NCBI GenBank assembly: GCA_936933955.1
Contig: CAKZIN010000094.1
Coordinates: 27,124-91,123 of the forward strand
Source: an uncultured Sphingopyxis sp.
GTDB taxonomy: Bacteria; Pseudomonadota; Alphaproteobacteria; Sphingomonadales; Sphingomonadaceae
Reading direction: 5' to 3'
Length of the DNA: 64,000 nt
The translations under genes and the position numbers were made by a program. Positions within the stretch are counted from its first letter, which is position 1. Every line of letters begins with the position of its first letter. This document shows, in pieces, positions 27,782-36,874 of this stretch. Below the pieces are notes generated by a model that was not told the origin of the DNA, searched no databases, and saw nothing but the letters and a program-made list of their open reading frames with translations.

Positions 27782-28153
27782 ATGCACCGGCAGGTTGCCG
27801 AGGAGGATGAAGGCTTCGGGGCGATGAACAATGTGTCGTGGATGCGTGCGGTCGTGCGGATCATTCGATCCGATTTGCCTGACCTGACCAACCGCCAGCT
27901 CGGCATCATGCTGAGCGTGGCGCTGACCGCCGGCCCCCACACCGTCCGCGGCCTTGCCGAGCGCCTTGGCGTCTCCAAACCCGTTGTGACCCGCGCCTTG
28001 AACAAGCTCGCTGCGCTGGGCTATCTCACCCGCCACCGCGATCGGGAGGACGGGCGAAATGTGCTCGTGGAGATGACGCAGGCGGGGAGGGTATTTCTTG
28101 AACGGTTCAATCAGCTCATCGGTGGCGAGCCAGCCGTCGCCCGCGCCGTCTGA
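27782..28153 (+). CDS. MarR-family transcriptional regulator
   Basis: This small (123-residue) winged-helix protein shows LTNRQLGIMLSVALTAGPHTVRGLAERLGVSKPVVTRALNKLAALGYLTRHRDREDGRNVLVEMTQAG, the MarR recognition helix and wing. It lacks much of the long dimerisation helices of full-size MarR proteins. It has the M17 peptidase gene upstream and an overlapping SH3-like gene downstream. Its targets are unknown. Confidence 0.85.
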   Translation: MHRQVAEEDEGFGAMNNVSWMRAVVRIIRSDLPDLTNRQLGIMLSVALTAGPHTVRGLAERLGVSKPVVTRALNKLAALGYLTRHRDREDGRNVLVEMTQAGRVFLERFNQLIGGEPAVARAV

Positions 28154-28505
28154 GCCTGCGCCCGAACGCCGTCGTTACAGCCTTTCCGGACCCTCCCGCG
28201 ATTACGACCCCACCCGTCAGGCGATCCGTCCCGACCTCGCCGACATCGCGGAGGCACACCATCATTTCGCGCCGCACTACGCCAAGCCGCTTGCTTTCGA
28301 GGTTATTTCGCCGACGCGGTTGACCAGCGAGCGCGGCGATGCCGGCGTGTTGGTCGCCGAACTGGCGCCGGGCGACTGCGTCATGGTGCTCGACGTCACA
28401 GGCGGGTGCTGCTGGGGCTATGACTATGAAAAGCACCGCGTCGGCTATGTCCCGCGGTCCGCATTGGCGCCACGCGAGCTGAACCAGTCCGACAATTGCG
28501 CATGA
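28122..28505 (+). CDS. Stand-alone SH3-like domain protein (NlpC/P60 protein without catalytic domain)
   Basis: The roughly 127-residue protein resembles the N-terminal part of sphingomonad NlpC/P60 (C40) peptidases: YSLSGPSRDYDP, RPDLADIAEAHHHFAPHYAKP, then an SH3-like fold ending VGYVPRSALA. The Cys/His peptidase domain that normally follows is absent, and argC begins immediately with an ATGA overlap. The start is uncertain: GTG 28122 or TTG 28098, both inside the MarR gene. It could be a cell-wall-binding fragment or a decayed hydrolase. Confidence 0.65.
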   Translation: MASQPSPAPSEPAPERRRYSLSGPSRDYDPTRQAIRPDLADIAEAHHHFAPHYAKPLAFEVISPTRLTSERGDAGVLVAELAPGDCVMVLDVTGGCCWGYDYEKHRVGYVPRSALAPRELNQSDNCA

Positions 28506-29434
28506 CCGCGCGGGTCTTTATCGACGGCGCGGTCGGAACGACGGGGCTCGACATTGTCGAGCGCCTGACGGGTCGATCCGACATAAGGCTGATCTCGCTC
28601 GACGAGGATCGGCGCAAGGACACGTTGGCGCGGGCCGAGGCGATGCGATCGGCGGATGTCACGATCCTCTGCCTCCCCGACGATGCGGCACGCGAAGCGG
28701 TCGACCTTGCGGCGGGTGGCGACACGCGGTTGATCGACGCATCGAGCGCGCATCGCGTCGATCCCGCGTGGACCTACGGTTTCGCCGAGTTGCGCGAGGG
28801 CCAACGCGAAGCGATCGCGCAGGCGGGGCGGGTCACCAATCCGGGCTGCTATGCGCTGGGCTTCGTGGCGCTGGTCGCCCCTCTGGTCGCTGCCCGGTTG
28901 GTGCCGGCCGACCTGCCGCTCTCCTGTCACGCGGTGTCGGGCTATTCGGGCGGAGGCAAGGCGCTGATCGCGCGCTTCGAGGCGGATCGTGGGATCGCCT
29001 GGCGCGGCTATGGTTTTGGGGTCGACCACAAGCACCTCCCCGAAATGCGCGAGCGTGCGGGGCTGACCCACGCCCCGCTGTTCGCGCCGGCGGTCGTTCC
29101 GGCGCATCGGGGCATGGTGGTGGAGGTGCCGCTGCTGCGCGATGCAGACCCCCGCATCGCCCCCGCCGAGGAGCTGCTCGCCGCGTGGTGCGCCCATTAT
29201 GCGGGAACGGCCACGGTGCGGGTGAGCGGGCTTGTCGAGGAGGGGGAGTTGCTGCTGCGCACCGATGCGCCGCCAACCGATCGCATCGACCTCGCGCTGT
29301 TCGCATCTCAGGACGGGCGCCAGGTGCGGTTGGTCGCCAGGCTCGACAATCTCGGCAAGGGTGCGGGCGGCAGCTGCGTTCAGAACCTCAACCTGATGAT
29401 CGGCGCGGAGGAGACTGCGGGGCTGCGGCTCTGA
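28502..29434 (+). CDS. argC: N-acetyl-gamma-glutamyl-phosphate reductase (short type)
   Basis: ArgC reduces N-acetylglutamyl phosphate to the semialdehyde in arginine synthesis. The 310-residue protein is the short, type-2 form. Its nucleotide-binding start is FIDGAVGTTGLDIVERL (the GxxGxxG variant), the catalytic Cys116 is in TNPGCYALGF, and a His lies in HKHLPEM. ATG 28502 overlaps the preceding stop as ATGA. argG is 17 kb away in this window, so arginine genes are dispersed. Confidence 0.93.
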   Translation: MTARVFIDGAVGTTGLDIVERLTGRSDIRLISLDEDRRKDTLARAEAMRSADVTILCLPDDAAREAVDLAAGGDTRLIDASSAHRVDPAWTYGFAELREGQREAIAQAGRVTNPGCYALGFVALVAPLVAARLVPADLPLSCHAVSGYSGGGKALIARFEADRGIAWRGYGFGVDHKHLPEMRERAGLTHAPLFAPAVVPAHRGMVVEVPLLRDADPRIAPAEELLAAWCAHYAGTATVRVSGLVEEGELLLRTDAPPTDRIDLALFASQDGRQVRLVARLDNLGKGAGGSCVQNLNLMIGAEETAGLRL

Positions 29435-29525
29435 CAATCCGTTCATTCAGTGGCGCGACAGTTGACGTCACATAGCGTTCCGACTCGAACCGGTCCGATT
29501 GGCGCCGGCGTGGGAAGTGACGACG

Positions 29526-30449
29526 ATGAAAACTCGCTGGATGATCGCGGCGCTCGCTGCCGCCACTGTGCTGACCCCTGTCGCTGCCGCAGCGCAGGAT
29601 GCGGAGCGTGCCGAGCGGCCTCAACATGAGGAGCGTGCGCGGGAGGGTCGCGGATGGATGCGGTCCGCTCCCGACGCCTCTGCGCGCCCCGAATGGGCTG
29701 GGCGAGAGCGGGGCGTGCCCCAGCAGCGCGGCGATGCCGATCGCGCGCAGCGCTGGCGCGGCGGCGACGTTCCTCCGATCACACAAGCGCCGCCTCCTCC
29801 GCAGGCGCAGCGCGAGCGGCCCGGCTGGACCGGTGGCGCTTGGCGCGACGGCAGCGCGGCTCGCCACAACCCCGGCGCGGGCCCTGAAGCACGCGACTGG
29901 GCCGCGGGGCGCCGCGACGGCCGCGCTGACTGGCGCTCATCCCAGCCGGTCGAGGCCGGGCGCACTGGCGGTGCCTACGCCTATCGCCGTGGCGAGGATG
30001 CGCGCGGTAACGAGCGACGCGGCGATGACAGCAGCTGGCGGCGCGACGGGCGCTATGGCTCCTATGGGACCTACGGCTCGAACAGCGCTTATCGCTACGG
30101 GTCGCGCTATGGTTCGGGCTATGAACCGAGCTACGGCGCGGCGTGGAGCCGGGATTGGCGCGGGGATCGCCGTTACGACTGGCAGGGCTACCGCCAGCGC
30201 TATTCCACCCTCTACCGCATGCCGCGTTATTACGCGCCCTATAGTGGCTGGGGGTATCGGCGGCTGTCGATCGGAATCACGCTCGGCTCGGGCTTCTGGG
30301 GCGATCGCTACGCCATCAGCGATCCCGGGTATTACCGCCTGCCGCAAGCCTACGGCCCCTATCGCTGGGTCCGCTATTGGGACGATGCGCTGCTGATCGA
30401 CCTGCGCACCGGCCGCGTGGTCGACGTGGTCTACGGCATCTTTTGGTAA
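29526..30449 (+). CDS. RcnB family protein with Tyr/Arg/Gly-rich central region
   Basis: The 307-residue protein has a Sec signal peptide (cleavage after AAAAQ). A long charged, low-complexity region rich in Arg, Tyr, Gly and Trp follows. The C-terminal RcnB domain occupies about residues 265-307, with YRLPQAYGPYRWVRYWDDALLIDLRTGRVVDVVYGIFW. RcnB proteins are periplasmic and were linked to nickel/cobalt homeostasis in E. coli; the role in sphingomonads is uncertain. A strong terminator follows. Confidence 0.82.
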   Translation: MKTRWMIAALAAATVLTPVAAAAQDAERAERPQHEERAREGRGWMRSAPDASARPEWAGRERGVPQQRGDADRAQRWRGGDVPPITQAPPPPQAQRERPGWTGGAWRDGSAARHNPGAGPEARDWAAGRRDGRADWRSSQPVEAGRTGGAYAYRRGEDARGNERRGDDSSWRRDGRYGSYGTYGSNSAYRYGSRYGSGYEPSYGAAWSRDWRGDRRYDWQGYRQRYSTLYRMPRYYAPYSGWGYRRLSIGITLGSGFWGDRYAISDPGYYRLPQAYGPYRWVRYWDDALLIDLRTGRVVDVVYGIFW

Positions 30450-30476
30450 CTTGAAGCGACACTGACCCCTCCTGAT

Positions 30477-30511
30477 GGGGCGGCACGGAAGCGGTGCCGC
30501 CCCTCTTTTTT
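30477..30511 (+). terminator. Rho-independent terminator after the RcnB-like gene
   Basis: Arms GGGGCGGCAC (30477-30486) and GTGCCGCCCC (30494-30503) form a perfect 10-bp stem with a seven-base loop, followed by TCTTTTTT. This is a textbook intrinsic terminator 27 bp after the stop. Confidence 0.9.
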
Positions 30512-30575
30512 CGTCTTGCGCGGGCAGCCCTGCCGCCGCACTCTCCCATGGGTTCGAGCGGAGGGGAAAGCGATC

Positions 30576-31868
30576 ATGCGGTCGAAATGGTGGAGCGCGG
30601 TCGGCGCGATGGCGCTGGCCTGCGCGTCTGGTGCGGCTCAGGCAGAGACGGTTGTCGTGCACGCGGGTCGCATCATTGCGGATGCGGAGGCGGCGCCGCT
30701 CGGGCCGTCGACAATCACGGTGACCGACGGCCGCATCACCTCGATCGCGAGCGGGTTTCAGCCCGCCCCGGAAGGCGCGCGGGTCATCGACCAGCGCACG
30801 CGCACGGTGCTGCCGGGGCTGATCGACCTCCACGTCCACCTCACTGGCGATCCGTCGGGCGAGTTCTGGCGGGAGGCGGTCGATCCCGACGAATGGGGCG
30901 TGGTGCTGGGCGTGCGCAACGCGATGCGCACGTTGCGCGCAGGATTCACCACCGTGCGCGAGGCGGGCTCGGCGCGGCAGACCGCGTTCGTGCTGCGCCG
31001 CGGGATTGATGGCGGGGTGCTGAGCGGGCCGCGCATCATCGCCGCAGGCCCTGCGCTGTCGATCATCGGCGGGCATGGCGACGTGTCGGGCTTCCGCGAG
31101 GATGTCATCCACGCGCTGTCGAGCGGCTTCACGTGCACCGGCGCCGTTGAGTGCGCGTCGCGGGTGCGTGAGGCATCGCGCGCGGGCTCCGATGTGATCA
31201 AGGTCACCGTCACCGGCGGCGTGCTGTCCCAGCAGGGCCGCGGGCTCGAGGCGCACTTCACTCCCGAAGAACTGTCGAGCATCGTCACCACCGCGCACAG
31301 TCTTGGACTGCGCGTGATGGGCCATGCGCATGGCGCGCGCGGCATCGAAGCCGCGGCGCGCGCAGGCTTCGACACCATCGACCACGGCACCTTCCTCGAC
31401 GACGCGGGCGCGCGAGAGATGCGCACGCGGGGCAGCTACCTCGTGCCGACGCTGCGCGCACTTACGCAGGTGCGCAGCGGTCTGGGGCGCAACGTCTACA
31501 CCCCGACGGTCGAGGCGAAGATCCGCGAGACGCTGCAGTATCTCGGTCGCAACGTGCAGGCCGCGCGGCGTAACGGGGTGCCTGTGGCGTTCGGCACCGA
31601 CGCCGGCGTATTTCCGCACGGCGAGAACGGGCAGGAGTTCCAGCTGCTCGTCGACGCCGGAATGAGCCCGCGCGAGGCGCTGGTTAGCGCCACCACCACC
31701 GCCGCCCGTGCACTCGGGATGGAGCGCGAGATTGGCAAGCTCGCCCCCGGAATGTCGGGCGACATGATCGCAGTTGACGGCGACCCGCTCACCGACGCGC
31801 GAGTGCTCGAACGCGTGCAATGGGTCATGGCCCGCGGCCGCACCCCCGATTTAAGCGCGGTGCGGTAA
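30576..31868 (+). CDS. Secreted amidohydrolase (imidazolonepropionase/Xaa-Pro dipeptidase-like)
   Basis: The 430-residue metal-dependent hydrolase has a signal peptide ending near GAAQAE. Metal-ligand motifs appear in order: HVH in LIDLHVHLTGD, the bridging Lys in SDVIKVTVTGG, His in GHAHGARG, His in DTIDHGTF and Asp in FGTDAGVF. The family hydrolyses amide or ester bonds of small molecules or dipeptides in the periplasm. The substrate cannot be told. ATG 30576 follows a GAGGGGAAAG ribosome-binding site. Confidence 0.9.
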   Translation: MRSKWWSAVGAMALACASGAAQAETVVVHAGRIIADAEAAPLGPSTITVTDGRITSIASGFQPAPEGARVIDQRTRTVLPGLIDLHVHLTGDPSGEFWREAVDPDEWGVVLGVRNAMRTLRAGFTTVREAGSARQTAFVLRRGIDGGVLSGPRIIAAGPALSIIGGHGDVSGFREDVIHALSSGFTCTGAVECASRVREASRAGSDVIKVTVTGGVLSQQGRGLEAHFTPEELSSIVTTAHSLGLRVMGHAHGARGIEAAARAGFDTIDHGTFLDDAGAREMRTRGSYLVPTLRALTQVRSGLGRNVYTPTVEAKIRETLQYLGRNVQAARRNGVPVAFGTDAGVFPHGENGQEFQLLVDAGMSPREALVSATTTAARALGMEREIGKLAPGMSGDMIAVDGDPLTDARVLERVQWVMARGRTPDLSAVR

Positions 31869-32010
31869 GTATAGGCGGCCCCTCCTTTAACGATGAGGTG
31901 GGGTGCGGTTGGATCGCGTATCGGGCTGGGCACCGTCCTGATCCCGCCACGGGCGACGATTTCACCCCGCTCCGGCAGAGGCTGGAGCACGTGTGGGTGG
32001 CGCGACCCGC

Positions 32011-33594
32011 CTACGCCAGCGCCGGCTCACGCCCCGCCGGCGCGCGCACCGGGACGTGCCGCACCGCTCCCGCGCCCGCGCGGTGGAAGCGCAGTACGCC
32101 GTCGTTGAGCGGCCCCTTGGTCAACAGCCACTGATCGTGCAGATAATCCTGGTTGAGCCGCCACGGATCGTCCGAACCGTTCTGCGGCAACGTATCGAGC
32201 GCGCGCTGGACGTAGCCGCTCGAGAAATCGAACACGACGTCCGCCGCCTGCGCGTCCGCCTCGTCGAGTTGCGGCACGGCGATGTCCGCGCCGCGCGCGC
32301 GCATGTCGTTGAGGACGCGGCAGGTGAACAGCGACACGATATCCGCCTTCAAGGTCCAGCTCGCGTTGAGGTAGCCGAACACCAGCGTCAGGTTCGGAAT
32401 GTTCGAAAACATCGAGCCCTTGTAGTAGAAATGGTCGTGCCAGTTGATCGGGCGCCCATCGACCTCGAACGCCACCTTGCCGGCCACCGCCAGCTTGAGC
32501 CCCGTGGCGGTGACGATCACGTCCGCGTCAAGATGGCGGCCTGATTTGAGCTGGATGCCGGTTGCGTCAAAGCGCTCGATATGGTCGGTCACCACCTCCG
32601 CGCGGCCCGAGCGGATCTCCGCGAACAGGTCATTGTCGGGGACAAGGCACAGCCGCTGCTCCCACGGGCCGTAGGGCGGCGTGTAGTCGGCGGGGTCGAA
32701 CTTGTCCGCCCCAAGCCCCTCGCGCACGCCTTGGAGCAGCCGCGCGCCCATCTTGTCGGGCTTCGAGCGGGCGAATTTGAAACCGTAGTTCTGCAGCCGC
32801 ACGTTCTTGAACCGCGTCAGCCGGTAGGCCAGTTCCGGCGAAAGGAAGCGCCGCAGGGTGTTGGCGAAGCGGTCCTCCGACGGACGCACGAAATACCAGG
32901 TCGGCGTGCGCTGAAGCATGGTGACATGCGCCGCGCCGCCGCGGGTGAGGTTCGGGACCAGTGTCACCGCGGTCGCGCCCGAGCCGATCACGACGATGCG
33001 CTTGCCGCTGTAGTCGTAGTTTTCTGGCCAGAACTGCGGATGGATGACCTCCCCGCCGAACGCCTCTCGGCCGGGGAACTGGGGATCGTGCCCCTGATCA
33101 TAGTCGTAGTAGCCCGAGCCCATATAGAGCCAGCGAGCGGTGATCGTCTCGCAGCGAGGCGGTGCGCCGTCCGCCTCCACCTCGACGTCGACCGACCAGC
33201 CTGCCTCCGCGCTCGACCAGCGCGCGGCAATGACCTTGTGGCGAAAGCGGATGTGCGGTCGCACGCCCCGTTCGTCCGCGACGCGGTTAAGGTAGGCGAG
33301 GATGTTCGGTCCGTCGGCGATCGCCTTTTCCTCACGCCACGGCTCGAAGCTGTAGCCGAGCGTGTGCATGTCGCTGTCGCTGCGGATGCCGGGGTAGCGG
33401 AACAGGTCCCAGGTCCCGCCAAGGTCCGCGCGGCGCTCGAGGACGATGTAGCGCTCGTTCGGACATTCCTGACCGAGGTGCACCGCCATGCCGATGCCGG
33501 AAATACCCGCGCCGACGATCAGCACGTCGGCGTCGACCGGAGCGGCGGCGATTGGATGCGTGGACCGAGCGAAAGCGGGATCGGCGTCGGCCAT
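32011..33594 (-). CDS. Flavin-containing monooxygenase, Baeyer-Villiger type
   Basis: The 527-residue FAD enzyme has GAGISG at residues 28-33, a second Rossmann motif (VVIGSGATAVTLVP) for NADPH, and FGGEVIHPQFWP. The last fits the type I Baeyer-Villiger fingerprint FxGxxxHxxxW(P/D). Such enzymes insert oxygen next to a ketone to give esters or lactones. The substrate is unknown. The 142-bp gap to the convergent amidohydrolase gene shows no clear terminator. Confidence 0.9.
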   Translation of the reverse strand: MADADPAFARSTHPIAAAPVDADVLIVGAGISGIGMAVHLGQECPNERYIVLERRADLGGTWDLFRYPGIRSDSDMHTLGYSFEPWREEKAIADGPNILAYLNRVADERGVRPHIRFRHKVIAARWSSAEAGWSVDVEVEADGAPPRCETITARWLYMGSGYYDYDQGHDPQFPGREAFGGEVIHPQFWPENYDYSGKRIVVIGSGATAVTLVPNLTRGGAAHVTMLQRTPTWYFVRPSEDRFANTLRRFLSPELAYRLTRFKNVRLQNYGFKFARSKPDKMGARLLQGVREGLGADKFDPADYTPPYGPWEQRLCLVPDNDLFAEIRSGRAEVVTDHIERFDATGIQLKSGRHLDADVIVTATGLKLAVAGKVAFEVDGRPINWHDHFYYKGSMFSNIPNLTLVFGYLNASWTLKADIVSLFTCRVLNDMRARGADIAVPQLDEADAQAADVVFDFSSGYVQRALDTLPQNGSDDPWRLNQDYLHDQWLLTKGPLNDGVLRFHRAGAGAVRHVPVRAPAGREPALA

Positions 33595-33674
33595 GCTGTC
33601 TCTCCTGCTGCCCGATGGTGCAGCGGTAACTTACGTCAGTGTCAGCAATGCGCAAGTCGACTGGCGCCTGTTCC

Positions 33675-33746
33675 CTTGCCCCCGCGCAGGCGGGAGCCGG
33701 ATGGCATTCGCGCAATGACGCAGGTCCCCGCCTGCGCGGGGACAAG
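33675..33746. repeat. Long imperfect inverted repeat (REP-like)
   Basis: Two arms of about 20 bp, differing by one gap and one mismatch, face each other around a roughly 29-base centre. The left begins CTTG at 33675, and the right ends CAAG at 33746; the core on the right is TCCCCGCCTGCGCGGGG. It lies between the rimO stop and the monooxygenase start. It looks like an intergenic palindromic repeat, and could also end the rimO transcript. Confidence 0.6.
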
Positions 33747-33784
33747 AGGCGCTCGCAACACGGGTTCGCGCTGGAATGGGTGCG

Positions 33785-35179
33785 TCAGGCGACCACGCCG
33801 TAGAGGTCGTGCGCGTCGGCGTCCTCGACCAGCACCGGCACGATATCACCCGCAGCGAGGCTCGGCGCGACGTCGCGGAGGTAGACGTGGCCGTCGATCT
33901 CCGGCGCGTCCGCCTGGCTGCGGCCGGTGGCGCCGATGCTGCCGTCCTCATCCGGCTCGCCCACCTCGTCGATGATGACCGGAAGGACGCGCCCGACCTT
34001 GGCGGCGAGCTTGGCGGCGCTGATGCGCTCGGTCAGCTCCATCAGGCGGGCGTAGCGTTCCTCCTTGACCGCCTCCGGCACCGGATCGGGGAGCGCGTTG
34101 GCGGCGGCGCCTGCCACCGGCTCGAACCGGAATGCGCCGACACGGTCGAGCTGCGCCGCTTCGAGCCATTCGAGCAAATATTGGAAGTCCGCTTCGGTCT
34201 CACCCGGGAAGCCGACCACGAATGACGAGCGGATTGCGATCTCCGGGCACACCTCACGCCACGCGGCGATGCGTTCGAGCACGCGCGCTTCGTTGGCCGG
34301 TCGCCGCATCGCGCGCAGCACCGCGGGGCTCGCATGCTGGAAGGGAATGTCGAGGTAGGGGGTGATCAGCCCCTCCGCCATCAGCGGAATGACCGCGTCG
34401 ACATGGGGGTAGGGGTAGACATAGTGCAGCCGCACCCACGGTCGCGTGCCGTCGGGGCAGCGCAGCTCGCCCAGCGCGCGCGCGAGGTCGGTCATGTGCG
34501 TGCGCACCTCCAGCCCGCGCCAACTGCGCGGCTCGTGCCGCACGTCGACCCCGTAGGCGGAGGTGTCCTGGCTGATGATCAGCAACTCGCGCGTGCCGCT
34601 CGCGACCAGCTTCTCGCATTCGCGCAGCACCGCGTCGACACGGCGGCTGGCGAGCCGGCCGCGGATCGCGGGGATGATGCAGAAGGCGCAGCTGTGATTG
34701 CAGCCCTCCGCGATCTTCACATAGGCGTAGTGGCGCGGCGTCAGCTTCATCGTCGCCGCGTCGATATCCTCGCCGCCGCGCGCCTGCGGGATGAGGTCGA
34801 GGTAGGGCGACAGCGACGGCGGCGCCGCTTCGTGCACCGCGCTGACGACGCTTTCATATTGCTGCGGGCCGGTGATCGCGAGCACCTGGGGGAAGCGTTC
34901 GCGGATGACCTCCGCCTCGCGCCCAAGGCAGCCGGTGACGATGACGCGCCCGTTCTCCGCGATCGCCTCGCCTATCGCTTCGAGGCTCTCTTCCTTGGCG
35001 CTGTCGAGAAAGCCGCAGGTGTTGACCAGCACCACGTCGGCGCCGGCATAGTCGGGCGACATTTGGTAGCCGTCGGCGCGCAGACGCGTCAGGATGCGCT
35101 CGGAATCGACGAGCGCCTTCGGACAGCCGAGGCTGACCAGGCCGACCTTGGGCGGCGTGGGGAGGGTGATCTGATTCAT
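33785..35179 (-). CDS. rimO: Ribosomal protein S12 methylthiotransferase RimO
   Basis: RimO is a radical-SAM enzyme that adds a methylthio group to an aspartate of ribosomal protein S12. The 464-residue protein has the three N-terminal cluster cysteines (Cys19, Cys55, Cys84). The radical-SAM Cys160-x3-Cys164-x2-Cys167 motif lies in [10 protein letters not shown], and a C-terminal TRAM domain follows. The [12 protein letters not shown] start is characteristic of RimO rather than MiaB. Confidence 0.96.
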   Translation of the reverse strand: MNQITLPTPPKVGLVSLGCPKALVDSERILTRLRADGYQMSPDYAGADVVLVNTCGFLDSAKEESLEAIGEAIAENGRVIVTGCLGREAEVIRERFPQVLAITGPQQYESVVSAVHEAAPPSLSPYLDLIPQARGGEDIDAATMKLTPRHYAYVKIAEGCNHSCAFCIIPAIRGRLASRRVDAVLRECEKLVASGTRELLIISQDTSAYGVDVRHEPRSWRGLEVRTHMTDLARALGELRCPDGTRPWVRLHYVYPYPHVDAVIPLMAEGLITPYLDIPFQHASPAVLRAMRRPANEARVLERIAAWREVCPEIAIRSSFVVGFPGETEADFQYLLEWLEAAQLDRVGAFRFEPVAGAAANALPDPVPEAVKEERYARLMELTERISAAKLAAKVGRVLPVIIDEVGEPDEDGSIGATGRSQADAPEIDGHVYLRDVAPSLAAGDIVPVLVEDADAHDLYGVVA

Positions 35180-35294
35180 GGCAGGCGACCGCCTGTAGCG
35201 CGCTCGCGCCCAAATGTCACATCGTCGTCTTACGCGCCCGGTGTGGCGAAAGCCGCTTGCGTCGTGCGGGCGTGCAACTCTATCTCATAGCGTC

Positions 35295-35561
35295 ATGAGA
35301 CTGTTGCATCGCACCTTCATCGCACATCCGGAGGCCATCGGCGAAAGCTATGGAGAGCACGCCCGCACCGCGGGCATGTTTGGCGTGAAGATGATCTCCG
35401 GCGGCGTGCGCTGCCTCGTTCATGCGGTCGTGCCGGCGCTGTTCGTCGATGCGGCGAGCAAGACGGTCGTCGGTCTGTACGGCTACATGACGCGCCGCGC
35501 TGCCGCCCGCGGGCTGCAGGCCGGTGCGAAGGACGCGGACAGCTTCTCCTGGGTGATCTGA
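35295..35561 (+). CDS. DUF6356 family small protein
   Basis: The 88-residue protein reads FIAHPEAIGESYGEHARTAGMFGVKMISGGVRCLVHAVVPALFV, typical of DUF6356. It has one hydrophobic stretch that may associate with the membrane. The function is unknown. ATG 35295 is chosen because the conserved part begins there. The last four bases overlap the probable CTG start of the next gene. Confidence 0.8.
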   Translation: MRLLHRTFIAHPEAIGESYGEHARTAGMFGVKMISGGVRCLVHAVVPALFVDAASKTVVGLYGYMTRRAAARGLQAGAKDADSFSWVI

Positions 35562-36874
35562 GCGCGCCTGCGCGGCATGTCGCGATCGTCGGCGCGGGCT
35601 TTTCTGCGCTGGCGCTGGCGCGACGACTGATCGACGCGCCGCACGTCCGCGTGACGGTAATCGGACCGGGGCCGGTTGGCGCCGGGCTCGCCTACGGTCG
35701 CGCGGCACCATGGCACCGGCTCAACGTCCCCCAGCCGCGCATGGGCTACGACGCACGGGAGGTTGCCGCGTTCGCCGACTGGCGCGCTGCGCACGAGGTC
35801 GCCGACAACTTCGCGCCGAGACCCGACTACGCGCGCTACCTGGCGGAGGATTTTGCGGCGCTGGTCGCCCGCAGCAACGGCCGCCTGTGCCACATCGACG
35901 CGCAGGTCGTTGCGGCACGATATGATGGCAAGGCGGCGCTGACGCTCGACCGCGGAGCCCCGCTGCATGCCGATGCGGTGGTGCTCGCGACCGGCAACGC
36001 GCCGCCGGTTACGCCGGCGATTATCGCCGACGCCGCGTTGCCGCCGGAGTCGTATGCGCCCGATCCGTGGGCGCCCAATGCGCTCGACGAGCTCGCCACC
36101 GATGCGCTGGTATTGCTGCTCGGCACGGGGCTGACGATGGTCGACCTCGCGCTGTCGCTGGCAACGCGCGGACACCGAGGCGAGGTTGTCGCGCTATCGC
36201 GGCGAGGATTGCTGCCGCGCGCGCATGCAATCGCGCCCGAGCCGCCGCTCGACGCGCCGTCACCTGCGCCGCGTGCCTTGTCGCTGATGCTGCGAGAGAC
36301 GCGGGCCGCGTCTCGCGCCGCGGACTGGCGCCGTGTGATCGACGCGTGGCGACCGGTGACGCAGAGCGCCTGGGAAGAGTCGGACGATGCGACCCGTCGC
36401 CGCTTCCTTCGCCACCTGCGCCCATGGTGGGATGTGCACCGTCACCGCCTCGCCCCCGATGTGGCGGCGACGATCGACGCGCAGATCGCCGACGGCGCGC
36501 TGCGCGTGGTGGCGGGCCGCCTGACGGCCGTGAGCCAGAGCGGCGATGGTGTGCGCGTGCGTTGGGCAAGCCGCGGCGGCGGCGAAGGGACTGCGATTGT
36601 CGCGCGGATCATAAACTGCACCGGCGCGGCCAGTGAATTCGGGCGAGGGAATGCGCTGATCGACCAGCTCGCTGGAGAGGGTGCGATCGTGCCTGACCCG
36701 CTCGGCCTGGGCATCGCCTGCGATGAACGGAGCCGCGCCGTCGACTGCGACGGCGCGAGCGTGCCGTGGCTCTACCTAATCGGTCCGCCGACGCGCGGGC
36801 GCTGGTGGGAGGTGACGGCCGTGCCCGACATCCGCAACGCCGCCGCCACGTTGGCTGCGCAGCTGATTGCTTAG
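35558..36874 (+). CDS. FAD/NAD(P)-binding protein (probable CTG start)
   Basis: This 438-residue protein is of the FAD-NAD(P)-binding type related to hydroxyacylglutathione/lysine N-hydroxylase-like flavoproteins (NAD_binding_9). The dinucleotide motif VAIVGAGFSALALARRL lies upstream of the first conventional start (GTG 35651). The only start-like codon before it is CTG 35558, in a CTGA overlap with the DUF6356 stop. Further motifs are GAGLAYG, WHRLNVPQPRMGY, VLLLGTGLTMVDLALSL and INCTGAASEF. The 3' end overlaps the convergent potassium channel gene by four bases. The substrate is unknown. Confidence 0.75.
   Translation: MSAPARHVAIVGAGFSALALARRLIDAPHVRVTVIGPGPVGAGLAYGRAAPWHRLNVPQPRMGYDAREVAAFADWRAAHEVADNFAPRPDYARYLAEDFAALVARSNGRLCHIDAQVVAARYDGKAALTLDRGAPLHADAVVLATGNAPPVTPAIIADAALPPESYAPDPWAPNALDELATDALVLLLGTGLTMVDLALSLATRGHRGEVVALSRRGLLPRAHAIAPEPPLDAPSPAPRALSLMLRETRAASRAADWRRVIDAWRPVTQSAWEESDDATRRRFLRHLRPWWDVHRHRLAPDVAATIDAQIADGALRVVAGRLTAVSQSGDGVRVRWASRGGGEGTAIVARIINCTGAASEFGRGNALIDQLAGEGAIVPDPLGLGIACDERSRAVDCDGASVPWLYLIGPPTRGRWWEVTAVPDIRNAAATLAAQLIA

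Noticed and set aside
29476..29483. TGACGTCA-like palindrome and TTGACG upstream of the RcnB-like gene
   Set aside because: An eight-base palindrome is expected by chance, and no convincing -10 box follows.
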